A stretch of 5,983 nucleotides of DNA from an uncultured Eubacteriales bacterium (GTDB lineage Bacteria; Bacillota; Clostridia; Peptostreptococcales; Anaerovoracaceae), in assembly GCA_900540145.1 (NCBI GenBank), contig UQEW01000092.1, forward strand, positions 1 through 5,983, in the 5' to 3' direction. The stretch's first letter is position 1, and every line of letters begins with the position of its first letter. The position numbers and the translations under genes were made by a program. The notes under the pieces were generated by a model. It was not told where the DNA came from, searched no databases, and was given only the letters and a program-made list of their open reading frames with translations. Positions 1 through 4,963 of this stretch are shown here, piece by piece.

Positions 1-126
1 GTAAATAAGATTCTCCAGTCCAAAGGAAAGAAACCTAGAGAATTTGGATGTCAAGGCTGCGCGCTTGCTTCAATGTGCCAGCAGGAGAAATGCATAAAGG
101 AATTAGAGAAAGGAGCTGAAAACTAA
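1..126 (+). CDS. rnfE: RnfE C-terminal fragment (electron transport complex subunit E), 5' end outside window
   Basis: An open frame runs from base 1 to a TAA at 124-126 and gives the last 41 residues of a protein. The identification rests mainly on position: in clostridial Rnf clusters the gene directly before rnfA and rnfB is rnfE, an integral membrane subunit related to NqrD. The visible piece is hydrophilic and basic, as expected of a tail after the last membrane helix. It contains a cysteine cluster at fragment residues 17, 20, 26 and 31 (CX2CX5CX4C), preceded by Phe-Gly. Such a motif could bind a metal or Fe-S cluster, but that is inference. The stop overlaps the rnfA start by one base (TAATG), so the two are translationally coupled. 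The rest of the protein is not visible, so residues of the membrane core cannot be checked. Confidence 0.75.
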   Translation, partial: VNKILQSKGKKPREFGCQGCALASMCQQEKCIKELEKGAEN

Positions 127-701
127 TGGGAGAGTATTTGACTATCCTTCTTGGGATAATATTAGTTAACAACTATGTACTTGCTCAGTTCCTGGGTATT
201 TGTCCGTTCCTTGGAGTATCCAAGAAGCTGGATTCCGCTGTAGGTATGGGAGTTGCCGTTATATTCGTAATGGTACTTGCTACAGCTGCTACATGGCCTA
301 TACAACAGCTTCTCAATAACCTGGAAATAGGGTATTTGCAGACTATAGTATTTATATTGATAATAGCTGCTCTCGTTCAGTTTGTTGAGATGGCTCTTAA
401 AAAATTCATACCGTCACTGCATAAAGCGCTTGGTGTGTATTTGCCATTGATAACCACCAACTGTGCAGTTCTCGGCGTATGTATCAACAATATAGATTCC
501 GGATACAATTACATGGAGTCTTTGGTAAATTCCTTCGGCGCCGGCGTAGGCTTCCTGTTGGCTATGGTTATCTTCTCAGGTATGAGAAGTAAGCTTGAAG
601 GAAACAACAACATTCCAGCGCCTTTCCAGGGAGTTCCGATAACCATGACATCGGCAGCTATTCTGTCGCTGGCATTCATGGGATTCGGTGGATTAGTTTA
701 G
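126..701 (+). CDS. rnfA: RnfA, ion-translocating oxidoreductase membrane subunit A
   Basis: RnfA is a core membrane subunit of the Rnf complex, which moves electrons from reduced ferredoxin to NAD+ and exports Na+ or H+. The 191-residue product has the usual family length and six predicted helices (roughly 4-27, 36-60, 70-90, 100-120, 132-153, 170-190). Family signatures are visible: NNYVLAQFLGICPFLGVSKK near residues 15-34, with Cys26, and LPLITTNCAVLGVCI near 106-120, with Cys113 and Cys119. In this family conserved half-helix cysteines of RnfA and RnfE (NqrE and NqrD) hold an intramembrane [2Fe-2S] cluster; Cys26 and Cys113 are the likely ligands here. The start is supported by GAAAGGAG at 108-115, ten bases upstream, and by the one-base overlap with the rnfE stop. 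The gene sits in an operon with rnfB, 21 bases downstream. Confidence 0.96.
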   Translation: MGEYLTILLGIILVNNYVLAQFLGICPFLGVSKKLDSAVGMGVAVIFVMVLATAATWPIQQLLNNLEIGYLQTIVFILIIAALVQFVEMALKKFIPSLHKALGVYLPLITTNCAVLGVCINNIDSGYNYMESLVNSFGAGVGFLLAMVIFSGMRSKLEGNNNIPAPFQGVPITMTSAAILSLAFMGFGGLV

Positions 702-704
702 GAT

Positions 705-711
705 AAGGAGG
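705..711 (+). promoter_or_regulatory. Ribosome binding site of rnfB
   Basis: AAGGAGG lies 11 bases before ATG 723 and 14 before the adjacent ATG 726. The spacing favours the first of the two tandem ATG codons, so rnfB is taken to begin Met-Met-Glu. Confidence 0.75.
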
Positions 712-722
712 CGAATTCAGAA

Positions 723-1571
723 ATGATGGAAATTTTAATACCTGTATTGCTGGTAGTAGCAATGGGCTTTGTGTTTGCCGTTATCTTGACTATCGCGTCA
801 AAGATATTCTTCGTACCTGTAGACGAAACAGTAACCAACCTTAGAGCTGAACTTCCTGGCGCCAACTGCGGCGCTTGCGGATTTGCCGGCTGCGATGATT
901 ATGCCTCTGCTTTGGCAGCAGACCCTTCTATAGGAACAGCTAAGTGTCCTGTAGGCGGAGCTGACGTGGCGGCTAAACTGGCTGGTATTCTCGGTGTTGA
1001 AGCCGGGTCAGCGGAGCCTCAGGTGGCTGTGGTTATGTGTAACGGCAATGCGCAGGCTGCCAAAAAGCTGATGGAATATCAGGGCCTTTCAACTTGTGCT
1101 GCTGCTAAACAATTGTTTGGCGGACTTAACATGTGTGCTTACGGATGCCTCGGCCTTGGTGATTGTCAGGCTGCGTGTCCTTATGGAGCTATTCAGGTGT
1201 GCGACGGCGTAGCGGTAGTCAACAGAGATATGTGCGTTGGATGCGGCATCTGCGCCAAGACATGTCCTAACCACGTTATCAGAATCGCACCTGCAAAGAA
1301 CAAGGTTGTGGTTCAGTGCAACTCCAAAGACACAGGAGCAAAGACCAGAAAAGCTTGTTCCAACGGCTGTATCGCATGCAAGAAGTGCGAAAAAGTCTGC
1401 AAGTTTGACGCTATCAAGGTAGAAGACAACCATGCTATGATAGATCCTGAAAAGTGTAAGAACTGCGGACTTTGCGCTAAGGAATGTCCGACAGGCGCTA
1501 TCAATAACATGAGAGCAAAGAGAAAACCGGCAGCTTCAGCTGCTCCTGCAACAGAAGCAAAAGAAGCTTAA
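723..1571 (+). CDS. rnfB: RnfB, Fe-S subunit of the Rnf complex
   Basis: RnfB is the electron-entry subunit that takes electrons from ferredoxin and passes them into the membrane part of the complex. Residues 5-27 form one N-terminal membrane anchor. A 4Fe-4S domain of the RnfB/Fer4_21 type follows, with Cys49, Cys52, Cys57 and Cys75. Next comes the family motif with Cys138, Cys142, Cys148 and Cys152 (Cys-Pro), then ferredoxin-type motifs at Cys171/174/177/181, Cys216/219/222/226 and Cys245/248/251/255. That makes five recognisable four-cysteine sets; further cysteines (106, 125, 160, 199, 212) may complete others. In the 216-226 set the last cysteine is followed by Lys, not the usual Pro. 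The tail after residue 262 is Ala/Lys/Glu-rich and probably disordered. It is the last gene of the operon, followed 47 bases later by a terminator. Confidence 0.97.
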   Translation: MMEILIPVLLVVAMGFVFAVILTIASKIFFVPVDETVTNLRAELPGANCGACGFAGCDDYASALAADPSIGTAKCPVGGADVAAKLAGILGVEAGSAEPQVAVVMCNGNAQAAKKLMEYQGLSTCAAAKQLFGGLNMCAYGCLGLGDCQAACPYGAIQVCDGVAVVNRDMCVGCGICAKTCPNHVIRIAPAKNKVVVQCNSKDTGAKTRKACSNGCIACKKCEKVCKFDAIKVEDNHAMIDPEKCKNCGLCAKECPTGAINNMRAKRKPAASAAPATEAKEA

Positions 1572-1618
1572 AATTCAGTGCTGTGCACAAAAAACTTACC
1601 TTTCTAGTAAGATATAAT

Positions 1619-1664
1619 AAAAGCCTTCCGGGCCTGTTTAGTTGACAGTGCCGGAAGGCTTTTT
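1619..1664. terminator. Bidirectional intrinsic terminator between rnfB and the convergent sigma operon
   Basis: Arms 1619-1631 and 1651-1663 pair perfectly over 13 bp (core GCCTTCCGG/CCGGAAGGC) around a 19-base loop. On the plus strand the stem runs into TTTTT (1660-1664), so it ends rnfB transcription. On the minus strand the same stem is followed by a T-rich run (TTTTATTATAT), so it can also end the operon whose last stop is at 1727. A weaker 5-bp hairpin (CTTAC/GTAAG, 1595-1611) lies just upstream. Confidence 0.9.
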
Positions 1665-1726
1665 GAATCTGTGATTAGCAATTATATGGGATTTAGATCC
1701 ATACTATCTGATATCGACCTATCCTT

Positions 1727-2404
1727 TTATGGTTTCATGGTGGCGGCCATGTCCCAAAGCACATCCATGGAACATGTGCCCTGCAGCATGTAAAAATCGG
1801 TGCCGTCCGTCCAGAATAAGGCATTGATGCCTTCTTTGCGATAAGAGTAGCCTTTGAACCCGTTGATAGAGACCTCTCTGAAGTCTGCGTCTTCGTTGTC
1901 GATGCCGACTGTAGAATTTGCGATACCGTAGGAACGAATATAGAGAATAAGGTGTCCATTTTTATCAGAACATTCAAAACCAAAAGCGGCTTCATCGTTA
2001 TATTCTTTATCAATCGAGTAACCGTCTGGAATCTGTGGATCTAAAGAGACTGGTGGAAGTTCGCCTTCTGTGTCAAAGGTAACATCCAGTGTACCATACA
2101 GATCGTTTTGCGTTTCGTTCCACTGTATCTTTGGCTCCGTCGATGTCTCTTTTGGCACAGCCTTTACTGCGGCGTAACAGGTGATAGCAAAAAGCATCAG
2201 AGCAATGAGCGCGACAAACAGCCTCCTGATGCGACGGCGACCGATGCTTACATAGCGGTAATCAGCTCGGCGTGCAATTTGCTTTATCTGTGTCTCAAAG
2301 CCGTCAGAAAAAATATGATTTTCATATGGATTTTTAAAATCATCCAGCCATGCAAACTCTTCATCGAAGGCATGTCTGATAGCGTCATCATATTGGCGGT
2401 TCAT
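1727..2404 (-). CDS. Membrane protein with DUF4367-like C-terminal domain; probable anti-sigma or regulatory partner of the adjacent ECF sigma factor
   Basis: The 225-residue product (from the ATG whose A is base 2404) has a charged cytoplasmic part at residues 1-60 and a basic stretch RRRIRR. One hydrophobic helix follows (about 62-83), then an outer domain of about 140 residues. The end of that domain (SINGFKGYSYRKEG, then ALFWTDGTDFYMLQG, then a helix ending MAATMKP) matches the pattern I know for DUF4367, a domain common in Firmicute membrane proteins encoded next to ECF sigma genes. No zinc-binding HXXXCXXC anti-sigma motif is seen. The start overlaps the sigma gene by 17 bases. AGAAGG eight bases upstream supports ATG 2404; ATG 2410 and a TTG at 2425 are longer options. 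By position and topology it probably restrains the sigma factor and senses an envelope signal, but that role is inferred. Confidence 0.75.
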   Translation of the reverse strand: MNRQYDDAIRHAFDEEFAWLDDFKNPYENHIFSDGFETQIKQIARRADYRYVSIGRRRIRRLFVALIALMLFAITCYAAVKAVPKETSTEPKIQWNETQNDLYGTLDVTFDTEGELPPVSLDPQIPDGYSIDKEYNDEAAFGFECSDKNGHLILYIRSYGIANSTVGIDNEDADFREVSINGFKGYSYRKEGINALFWTDGTDFYMLQGTCSMDVLWDMAATMKP

Positions 2405-2939
2405 ACCCATATCCTTCTTCTTCAATCATTCGGCGCAGCAAATCTCTGGCGCGCTGAGCTCTTTTCTTGACTGTTTCAACAGATACAGACAGCAGGTTGG
2501 ATATTTCAGGGAAGCTGTATCCGTACAAGTGGTAGAGATACAGTGTGTCTCGGTATATATCCGGAAGCTTGAGGATACATTTTGCCAAAAGCTTTTGAGA
2601 AAGCGTATTGAATAATTCGTCGTCGTTTTTCGTGCAATATTCCAGAACAGCTATATCTGTTTCAAAATCGTAAGCGTTTTGTTTTTTCATGGTTATAGCT
2701 ACGTTTCTTGTAATAATAACCGAAAAATTTCTCGTTTGGGGACATGATACGTCGCCTACCTTATGCATATTTTTGGCTATCCGTAAAAATGCTTCCTGCA
2801 CGGCGTCCTCTGACAGCTGTTCGTCGCCCAGGATTTGCCGCGCTATATAGAACATCAGTCGGCTGTAGCGTTCGTAAAGCGCGGCGAATTTTGTCCTGTC
2901 TTCATCTGTATCGATCATTGCCAGGTATAAAGGCAGCAT
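2388..2939 (-). CDS. ECF-type RNA polymerase sigma-70 family factor
   Basis: The 183-residue protein has the two-domain layout of ECF sigma factors. Region 2 spans about residues 17-85 (FAALYERYSRLMFYIAR, then the conserved AVQEAFLRIAKN near 46-57), where the -10 element is melted and core polymerase bound. Region 4 spans about 120-170 (LPDIYRDTLYLYHLYGYSFPEISNLL, then SVSVETVKKRAQRARDLLR), a helix-turn-helix for -35 recognition. There is no region 1 or 3. AAGGGG at 2948-2953 on this strand lies eight bases before the ATG and supports the start; Met8 is a less supported alternative. The stop lies inside the start region of the DUF4367-like gene, so the two are translationally coupled. The ECF subgroup, signal and regulon cannot be told from the sequence. 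The divergent PepSY cluster is a natural candidate target. Confidence 0.9.
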   Translation of the reverse strand: MLPLYLAMIDTDEDRTKFAALYERYSRLMFYIARQILGDEQLSEDAVQEAFLRIAKNMHKVGDVSCPQTRNFSVIITRNVAITMKKQNAYDFETDIAVLEYCTKNDDELFNTLSQKLLAKCILKLPDIYRDTLYLYHLYGYSFPEISNLLSVSVETVKKRAQRARDLLRRMIEEEGYGYEPPI

Positions 2940-2963
2940 TTAATCATCCCCTTACTTTAATTC

Positions 2964-2999
2964 TGGCTTCATTATATACGATAACGAGAAAAAAATAAA
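2964..2999 (-). promoter_or_regulatory. Candidate promoter of the sigma operon
   Basis: On the minus strand a perfect TATAAT (2976-2971) lies about 32 bases before the sigma start codon. At 17 bp spacing the -35 position (2999-2994) reads TTTATT, a weak match to TTGACA, and a very AT-rich tract (about 2990-3014, including AAAAAATTTTTT) lies upstream and could act as an UP element. The hexamer looks housekeeping rather than ECF-type, although CGTATA overlapping it resembles some ECF -10 elements and no matching ECF -35 is seen. Confidence 0.5.
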
Positions 3000-3019
3000 T
3001 TTAAAAAATTTTTTCCGCT

Positions 3020-3063
3020 GTCCCCGAATCCATATTGCAGAGGTTTATATGTGTAAAGGGGAC
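3020..3063. repeat. Imperfect dyad in the divergent intergenic region
   Basis: GTCCCC (3020-3025) and GGGGAC (3058-3063) form a 6-bp inverted repeat, with ATAT on each side further in, between the divergent sigma and PepSY operons. It could be an operator serving both directions. The arms are short and widely spaced, so chance is possible. Confidence 0.25.
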
Positions 3064-3083
3064 GAAGATTATGCTACTGAACG

Positions 3084-3119
3084 GTTAAAAGAAAAGTGGG
3101 TATAACAAAGACTGTGAGG
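3084..3119 (+). promoter_or_regulatory. Shared leader element before A1, including its ribosome binding site
   Basis: The element begins GTTAAAA, carries GTGGGTATAAC and ends CAAAGACTGTGAGG. The closing GAGG is the likely Shine-Dalgarno, five bases before ATG 3125. TGAAC just upstream (3078-3082) and GGTATAAC resemble ECF-type -35 and -10 parts, so a promoter may overlap here. Related elements precede the other three genes of the cluster. Confidence 0.55.
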
Positions 3120-3124
3120 TAATA

Positions 3125-3550
3125 ATGATAGAGAAAATCAAAAAATTCTTTAGTTCGCCGCTTAAGAGTTCGTTGTTCACTTTAGTGTTGACGCTGCTGA
3201 TCGTTCTGGTGTGTGTTTTAGTGATAAAAGAGAACAATAAACTCATCGACTTTCCTGATGCGGAAGGGATCGCTTTAGAAGCAGCAGGTATTGACGAGTT
3301 TGATTTTGATGCCTATACAACTCATGGAGGGGACTTGTTCTGTGATATCGGCTATACGATTTACTACAAGGTGTATTTTAGAGCCGAAGAAGATGGCACC
3401 GAGTATGCTTGTGTGGTCAGAGCCAAAGATGGCGCGGTCATGAGTTTGACCCATGCAGAACCGCAGGATGCGGCAAGTCCGGATTTGGTTTGGAACAGCG
3501 ACAAGCGGGGGACACCTGGCACAGAGCAAGGAGCAGAAGCAGAAGAGTAG
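3125..3550 (+). CDS. Membrane-anchored PepSY-like protein A1
   Basis: The 141-residue product has a short basic N-terminus, one membrane helix (about residues 16-35) and an outer domain. Residues 42-108 resemble a PepSY fold: an N-terminal helix DAEGIALEAAGI followed by strands IYYKVYFRAEEDGTEYACVVRAKDGAVMSL, matching the family pattern of Tyr-X-Val-X-Phe, a turn, and a closing Asp-X-Gly-X-Val/Ile. The tail (109-141) is polar, Ala/Glu-rich and probably flexible. There are two outer cysteines, 73 and 96, both kept in the second copy, which might form a disulfide. PepSY domains are known from M4 protease propeptides and YpeB, where they act as inhibitors or partners; the partner here is unknown. 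No lipobox is seen at Cys30 (residue before it is Val). Start: GAGG at 3116-3119. A twin gene lies at 4060. Confidence 0.75.
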   Translation: MIEKIKKFFSSPLKSSLFTLVLTLLIVLVCVLVIKENNKLIDFPDAEGIALEAAGIDEFDFDAYTTHGGDLFCDIGYTIYYKVYFRAEEDGTEYACVVRAKDGAVMSLTHAEPQDAASPDLVWNSDKRGTPGTEQGAEAEE

Positions 3551-3564
3551 GTATTTTTAGATAT

Positions 3565-3599
3565 GTAAAAGGTATGGAAGTTTATCAGAGATTGTGAGG
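3565..3599 (+). promoter_or_regulatory. Shared leader element before B1, including its ribosome binding site
   Basis: A 35-base element begins GTAAAAGGTATGG and ends CAGAGATTGTGAGG. It differs at one base from the element before B2 and is clearly related to the leaders before A1 and A2 (shared ending CARAGAYTGTGAGG). GAGG lies eight bases before ATG 3608. Confidence 0.55.
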
Positions 3600-3607
3600 C
3601 GAACACT

Positions 3608-3964
3608 ATGATGGAACAGAAAAGTCGCGTTAAAAAAAGCACCAAAATTACAATAGTTATTTTCTGCGCAATCGCTGTATGCATTGTTGCTTTCATATTA
3701 CACGAAACCAATAAAGAAGAAAAAATTTCCTTTGACGCGGCAGCCAAGATTGCTATCAATGACGCCGGATTTGGATTTTATGAACCCCCGGATTATCAGG
3801 ATTCGGGGGAAACAACCAATCTTTACGGGTCTGACGCTGAATACAAGGGCAGAGCTGCGTATAAAGTAACTTTTGAAGACAAAGAAGGCAACAAGTATAT
3901 GTATTTAATTGATTCCCTGAACGGAGAGATCCTCCAGTCGGAAAAAACAGACAGCAGCAATTAA
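3608..3964 (+). CDS. Membrane-anchored PepSY-like protein B1
   Basis: The 118-residue product has a basic N-terminus, one membrane helix (about residues 14-31) and a compact outer PepSY-like domain at about 40-111. That domain has a helix ISFDAAAKIAINDAGF and strands AAYKVTFEDKEGNKYMYLIDSLNGEILQS, a good match to the PepSY consensus ending Ile-Asp-X-X-X-Gly-Glu-Ile-Leu. It is the shortest kind of PepSY protein, one anchor plus one domain, with no protease or signalling domain attached. Two tandem ATGs begin the frame; the first has better spacing to GAGG (3596-3599). It lies 57 bases after A1 and is probably co-transcribed. The outer domain lacks cysteines, unlike A1. It is a distant paralog of A1 and has a 58% identical copy at 4557. 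Confidence 0.78.
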   Translation: MMEQKSRVKKSTKITIVIFCAIAVCIVAFILHETNKEEKISFDAAAKIAINDAGFGFYEPPDYQDSGETTNLYGSDAEYKGRAAYKVTFEDKEGNKYMYLIDSLNGEILQSEKTDSSN

Positions 3965-4017
3965 TCTTTAATAAACACAAGGAATACGTCAAAGCTGTTT
4001 CAAAGGCAATCTGAAGG

Positions 4018-4051
4018 GTTAAAAAAAGTGGGTATAACAAAGACTGTGAGG
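4018..4051 (+). promoter_or_regulatory. Shared leader element before A2, including its ribosome binding site
   Basis: It is nearly identical to the element at 3084-3119 but two bases shorter within the A-run. It keeps GTGGGTATAACAAAG and ACTGTGAGG. TGAA precedes it at 4012-4015, as before A1, but followed by G instead of C. GAGG lies eight bases before ATG 4060. Confidence 0.55.
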
Positions 4052-4059
4052 CAATAATC

Positions 4060-4482
4060 ATGGAGAAAATTAAAAAATTTTTTAGTTCGCCGCTTAAAAG
4101 TTCATTGTTCACTTTAGTGTTAACGCTGCTGATCGTCCTGATATGCGCCTTAGTGATAAAGGAGAATAATAAGCTCATCGACTTTGCTGACGCAGAGGGG
4201 ATTGCTTTAGAAGCGGCAGGCATTGACGAGTTTGATTTTGACGCCTATACAACTCACGGATGGGACTTGTACTGTGATATTGCCTACACGATTTACTACA
4301 AGGTGTATTTTAGAGCCGAAGAAGATGGCACCGAGTATGCTTGCGTGGTAAGAGCCAAAGATGGCGCGGTCATGAGTTTGAAGCATGCAGAACCGCAGGA
4401 TGCGGCAAGTCCCAACTTGATTTGGAACAATGATAAGAGGGGGACACCTTACACAGAGCAAGGAGCAGAGGCAACAGAGTAG
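4060..4482 (+). CDS. Membrane-anchored PepSY-like protein A2
   Basis: The 140-residue copy of A1 is identical at about 127 of 140 aligned residues. The membrane helix (about 15-34), PepSY-like region (41-107) and both outer cysteines (72, 95) are kept. Changes include Gly69 to Trp, Phe72 to Tyr, Gly76 to Ala and Thr109 to Lys (A1 numbering), so the differences cluster partly in the loop around the first cysteine. The start differs: the codon aligned with A1's ATG is ATC here and the next codon, ATA in A1, is ATG. A2 therefore starts one codon later, with eight rather than five bases to the GAGG. It probably has the same function as A1 with some specialisation; no enzymatic motif is present. 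Confidence 0.75.
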   Translation: MEKIKKFFSSPLKSSLFTLVLTLLIVLICALVIKENNKLIDFADAEGIALEAAGIDEFDFDAYTTHGWDLYCDIAYTIYYKVYFRAEEDGTEYACVVRAKDGAVMSLKHAEPQDAASPNLIWNNDKRGTPYTEQGAEATE

Positions 4483-4487
4483 AAATT

Positions 4488-4519
4488 TTTAGACAGGAAA
4501 AAAGCTTAGACAGGTAAAA
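4488..4519 (+). repeat. Short direct repeat in the A2-B2 spacer
   Basis: TTTAGACAGGAAAAA (4488-4502) is followed at 4505-4519 by CTTAGACAGGTAAAA. The A1-B1 spacer has only one corresponding stretch, so this small local duplication accounts for the longer spacer (74 versus 57 bases). Confidence 0.6.
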
Positions 4520-4548
4520 GGCATGGAAGTTTATCAGAGATTGTGAGG
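4514..4548 (+). promoter_or_regulatory. Shared leader element before B2, including its ribosome binding site
   Basis: It matches the B1 element at 3565-3599 at 34 of 35 bases (GGCATGG for GGTATGG). GAGG lies eight bases before ATG 4557. The near identity contrasts with the strong divergence of the B coding sequences that follow. Confidence 0.55.
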
Positions 4549-4556
4549 GGGACACT

Positions 4557-4913
4557 ATGATGGAACAGAAAAGCTACGTTAAAAAAGAAACCAATGCTAA
4601 GTGGATAGTATTATTCGCACTTGTTGCATGCCTCGTTGCTTTCGCAGTATATAAAAGCAGCAATAACGAAAGATTGTATTTTGACGATGCTGCGAGAATA
4701 GCCGCCAATGACGCCGGATTTGCTTTTTATGAGCCTTCAGATTATCAGGATTCAGGTGAAATATCCGTTTTCAGAGGTTCTGGTGCAGAATATGACGGCA
4801 GACCTGCGTACAGAGTGAACTTTGAAGATAAAGACGGGAACGAGTATACATATATAATAGATTCCCAAAACGGAGAAATCCTTCAATCCGGCAAGGCAGA
4901 CATCAGCGTTTGA
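4557..4913 (+). CDS. Membrane-anchored PepSY-like protein B2
   Basis: This 118-residue paralog of B1 has the same length and no indels, with about 69 identical residues. The N-terminus MMEQKS and the outer motifs NDAGF, FYEP, DYQDSGE and NGEILQS are kept. The membrane helix (about 16-32) and the linker at 33-41 are almost wholly different in sequence but similar in character. The PepSY-like region covers about 40-111, with the strand pattern PAYRVNFEDKDGNEYTYIIDSQNGEIL. Equal length with many conservative changes suggests both copies remain functional. It is followed 50 bases later by the four-helix membrane protein, without a terminator in between, so it probably shares a transcript with it. 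Confidence 0.78.
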   Translation: MMEQKSYVKKETNAKWIVLFALVACLVAFAVYKSSNNERLYFDDAARIAANDAGFAFYEPSDYQDSGEISVFRGSGAEYDGRPAYRVNFEDKDGNEYTYIIDSQNGEILQSGKADISV

Positions 4914-4963
4914 TTTTAGAAATATAATAAGCATGCAAAACTCTTTGGACAGGGGGGTTAATA

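Larger units (their letters stand above)
3084..3964 (+). repeat. Tandem duplication, unit 1 (leader, A1, leader, B1)
   Basis: This segment and 4018-4913 are two copies of one block: a leader, gene A, a second related leader and gene B. The copies are offset by about 935-949 bases. Near identity holds over the A leader, the A gene and the B leader, up to the first 17 bases of B. After that the B genes are clearly more different. Small indels separate the copies in the A leader (2 bases) and before the B leader. Confidence 0.9.
4018..4913 (+). repeat. Tandem duplication, unit 2 (leader, A2, leader, B2)
   Basis: This is the second copy of the block described at 3084-3964. It includes a short internal direct repeat before the B leader and a shifted A start codon. 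The 53 bases between B1 and this unit show no clear terminator. Confidence 0.9.

Noticed and set aside
1089..1433. Minus-strand open frame of 114 codons inside rnfB
   Set aside because: It lies wholly within a clearly identified rnfB on the other strand, has no ribosome binding site I can see and no recognisable domain.
2405..2425. TTG start at 2425 (or ATG 2410) for the DUF4367-like gene
   Set aside because: ATG 2404 has AGAAGG at eight bases and gives a shorter overlap with the sigma gene; the TTG would add only a Lys-rich stretch encoded by that ribosome binding site.
3212..3214. Cys30 of A1 as a lipoprotein attachment site
   Set aside because: The preceding residues are Val-Leu-Val with no Gly, Ala or Ser before the cysteine, and the helix continues past it, so a membrane anchor fits better.
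3756..4223. Minus-strand open frame of 155 codons spanning B1 and A2
   Set aside because: It is the reverse of two well-supported genes and their spacer, and lacks a family signature or a start signal.
3084..4548. Four related leaders as a CRISPR array or tandem riboswitch
   Set aside because: They are separated by coding genes, have no spacer-like intervals and no extended stem structure that I can draw; each simply precedes a start codon.
4923..4928. TATAAT before the four-helix gene as a separate promoter
   Set aside because: No acceptable -35 sequence is present at 16-18 bp upstream; read-through from B2 is simpler.
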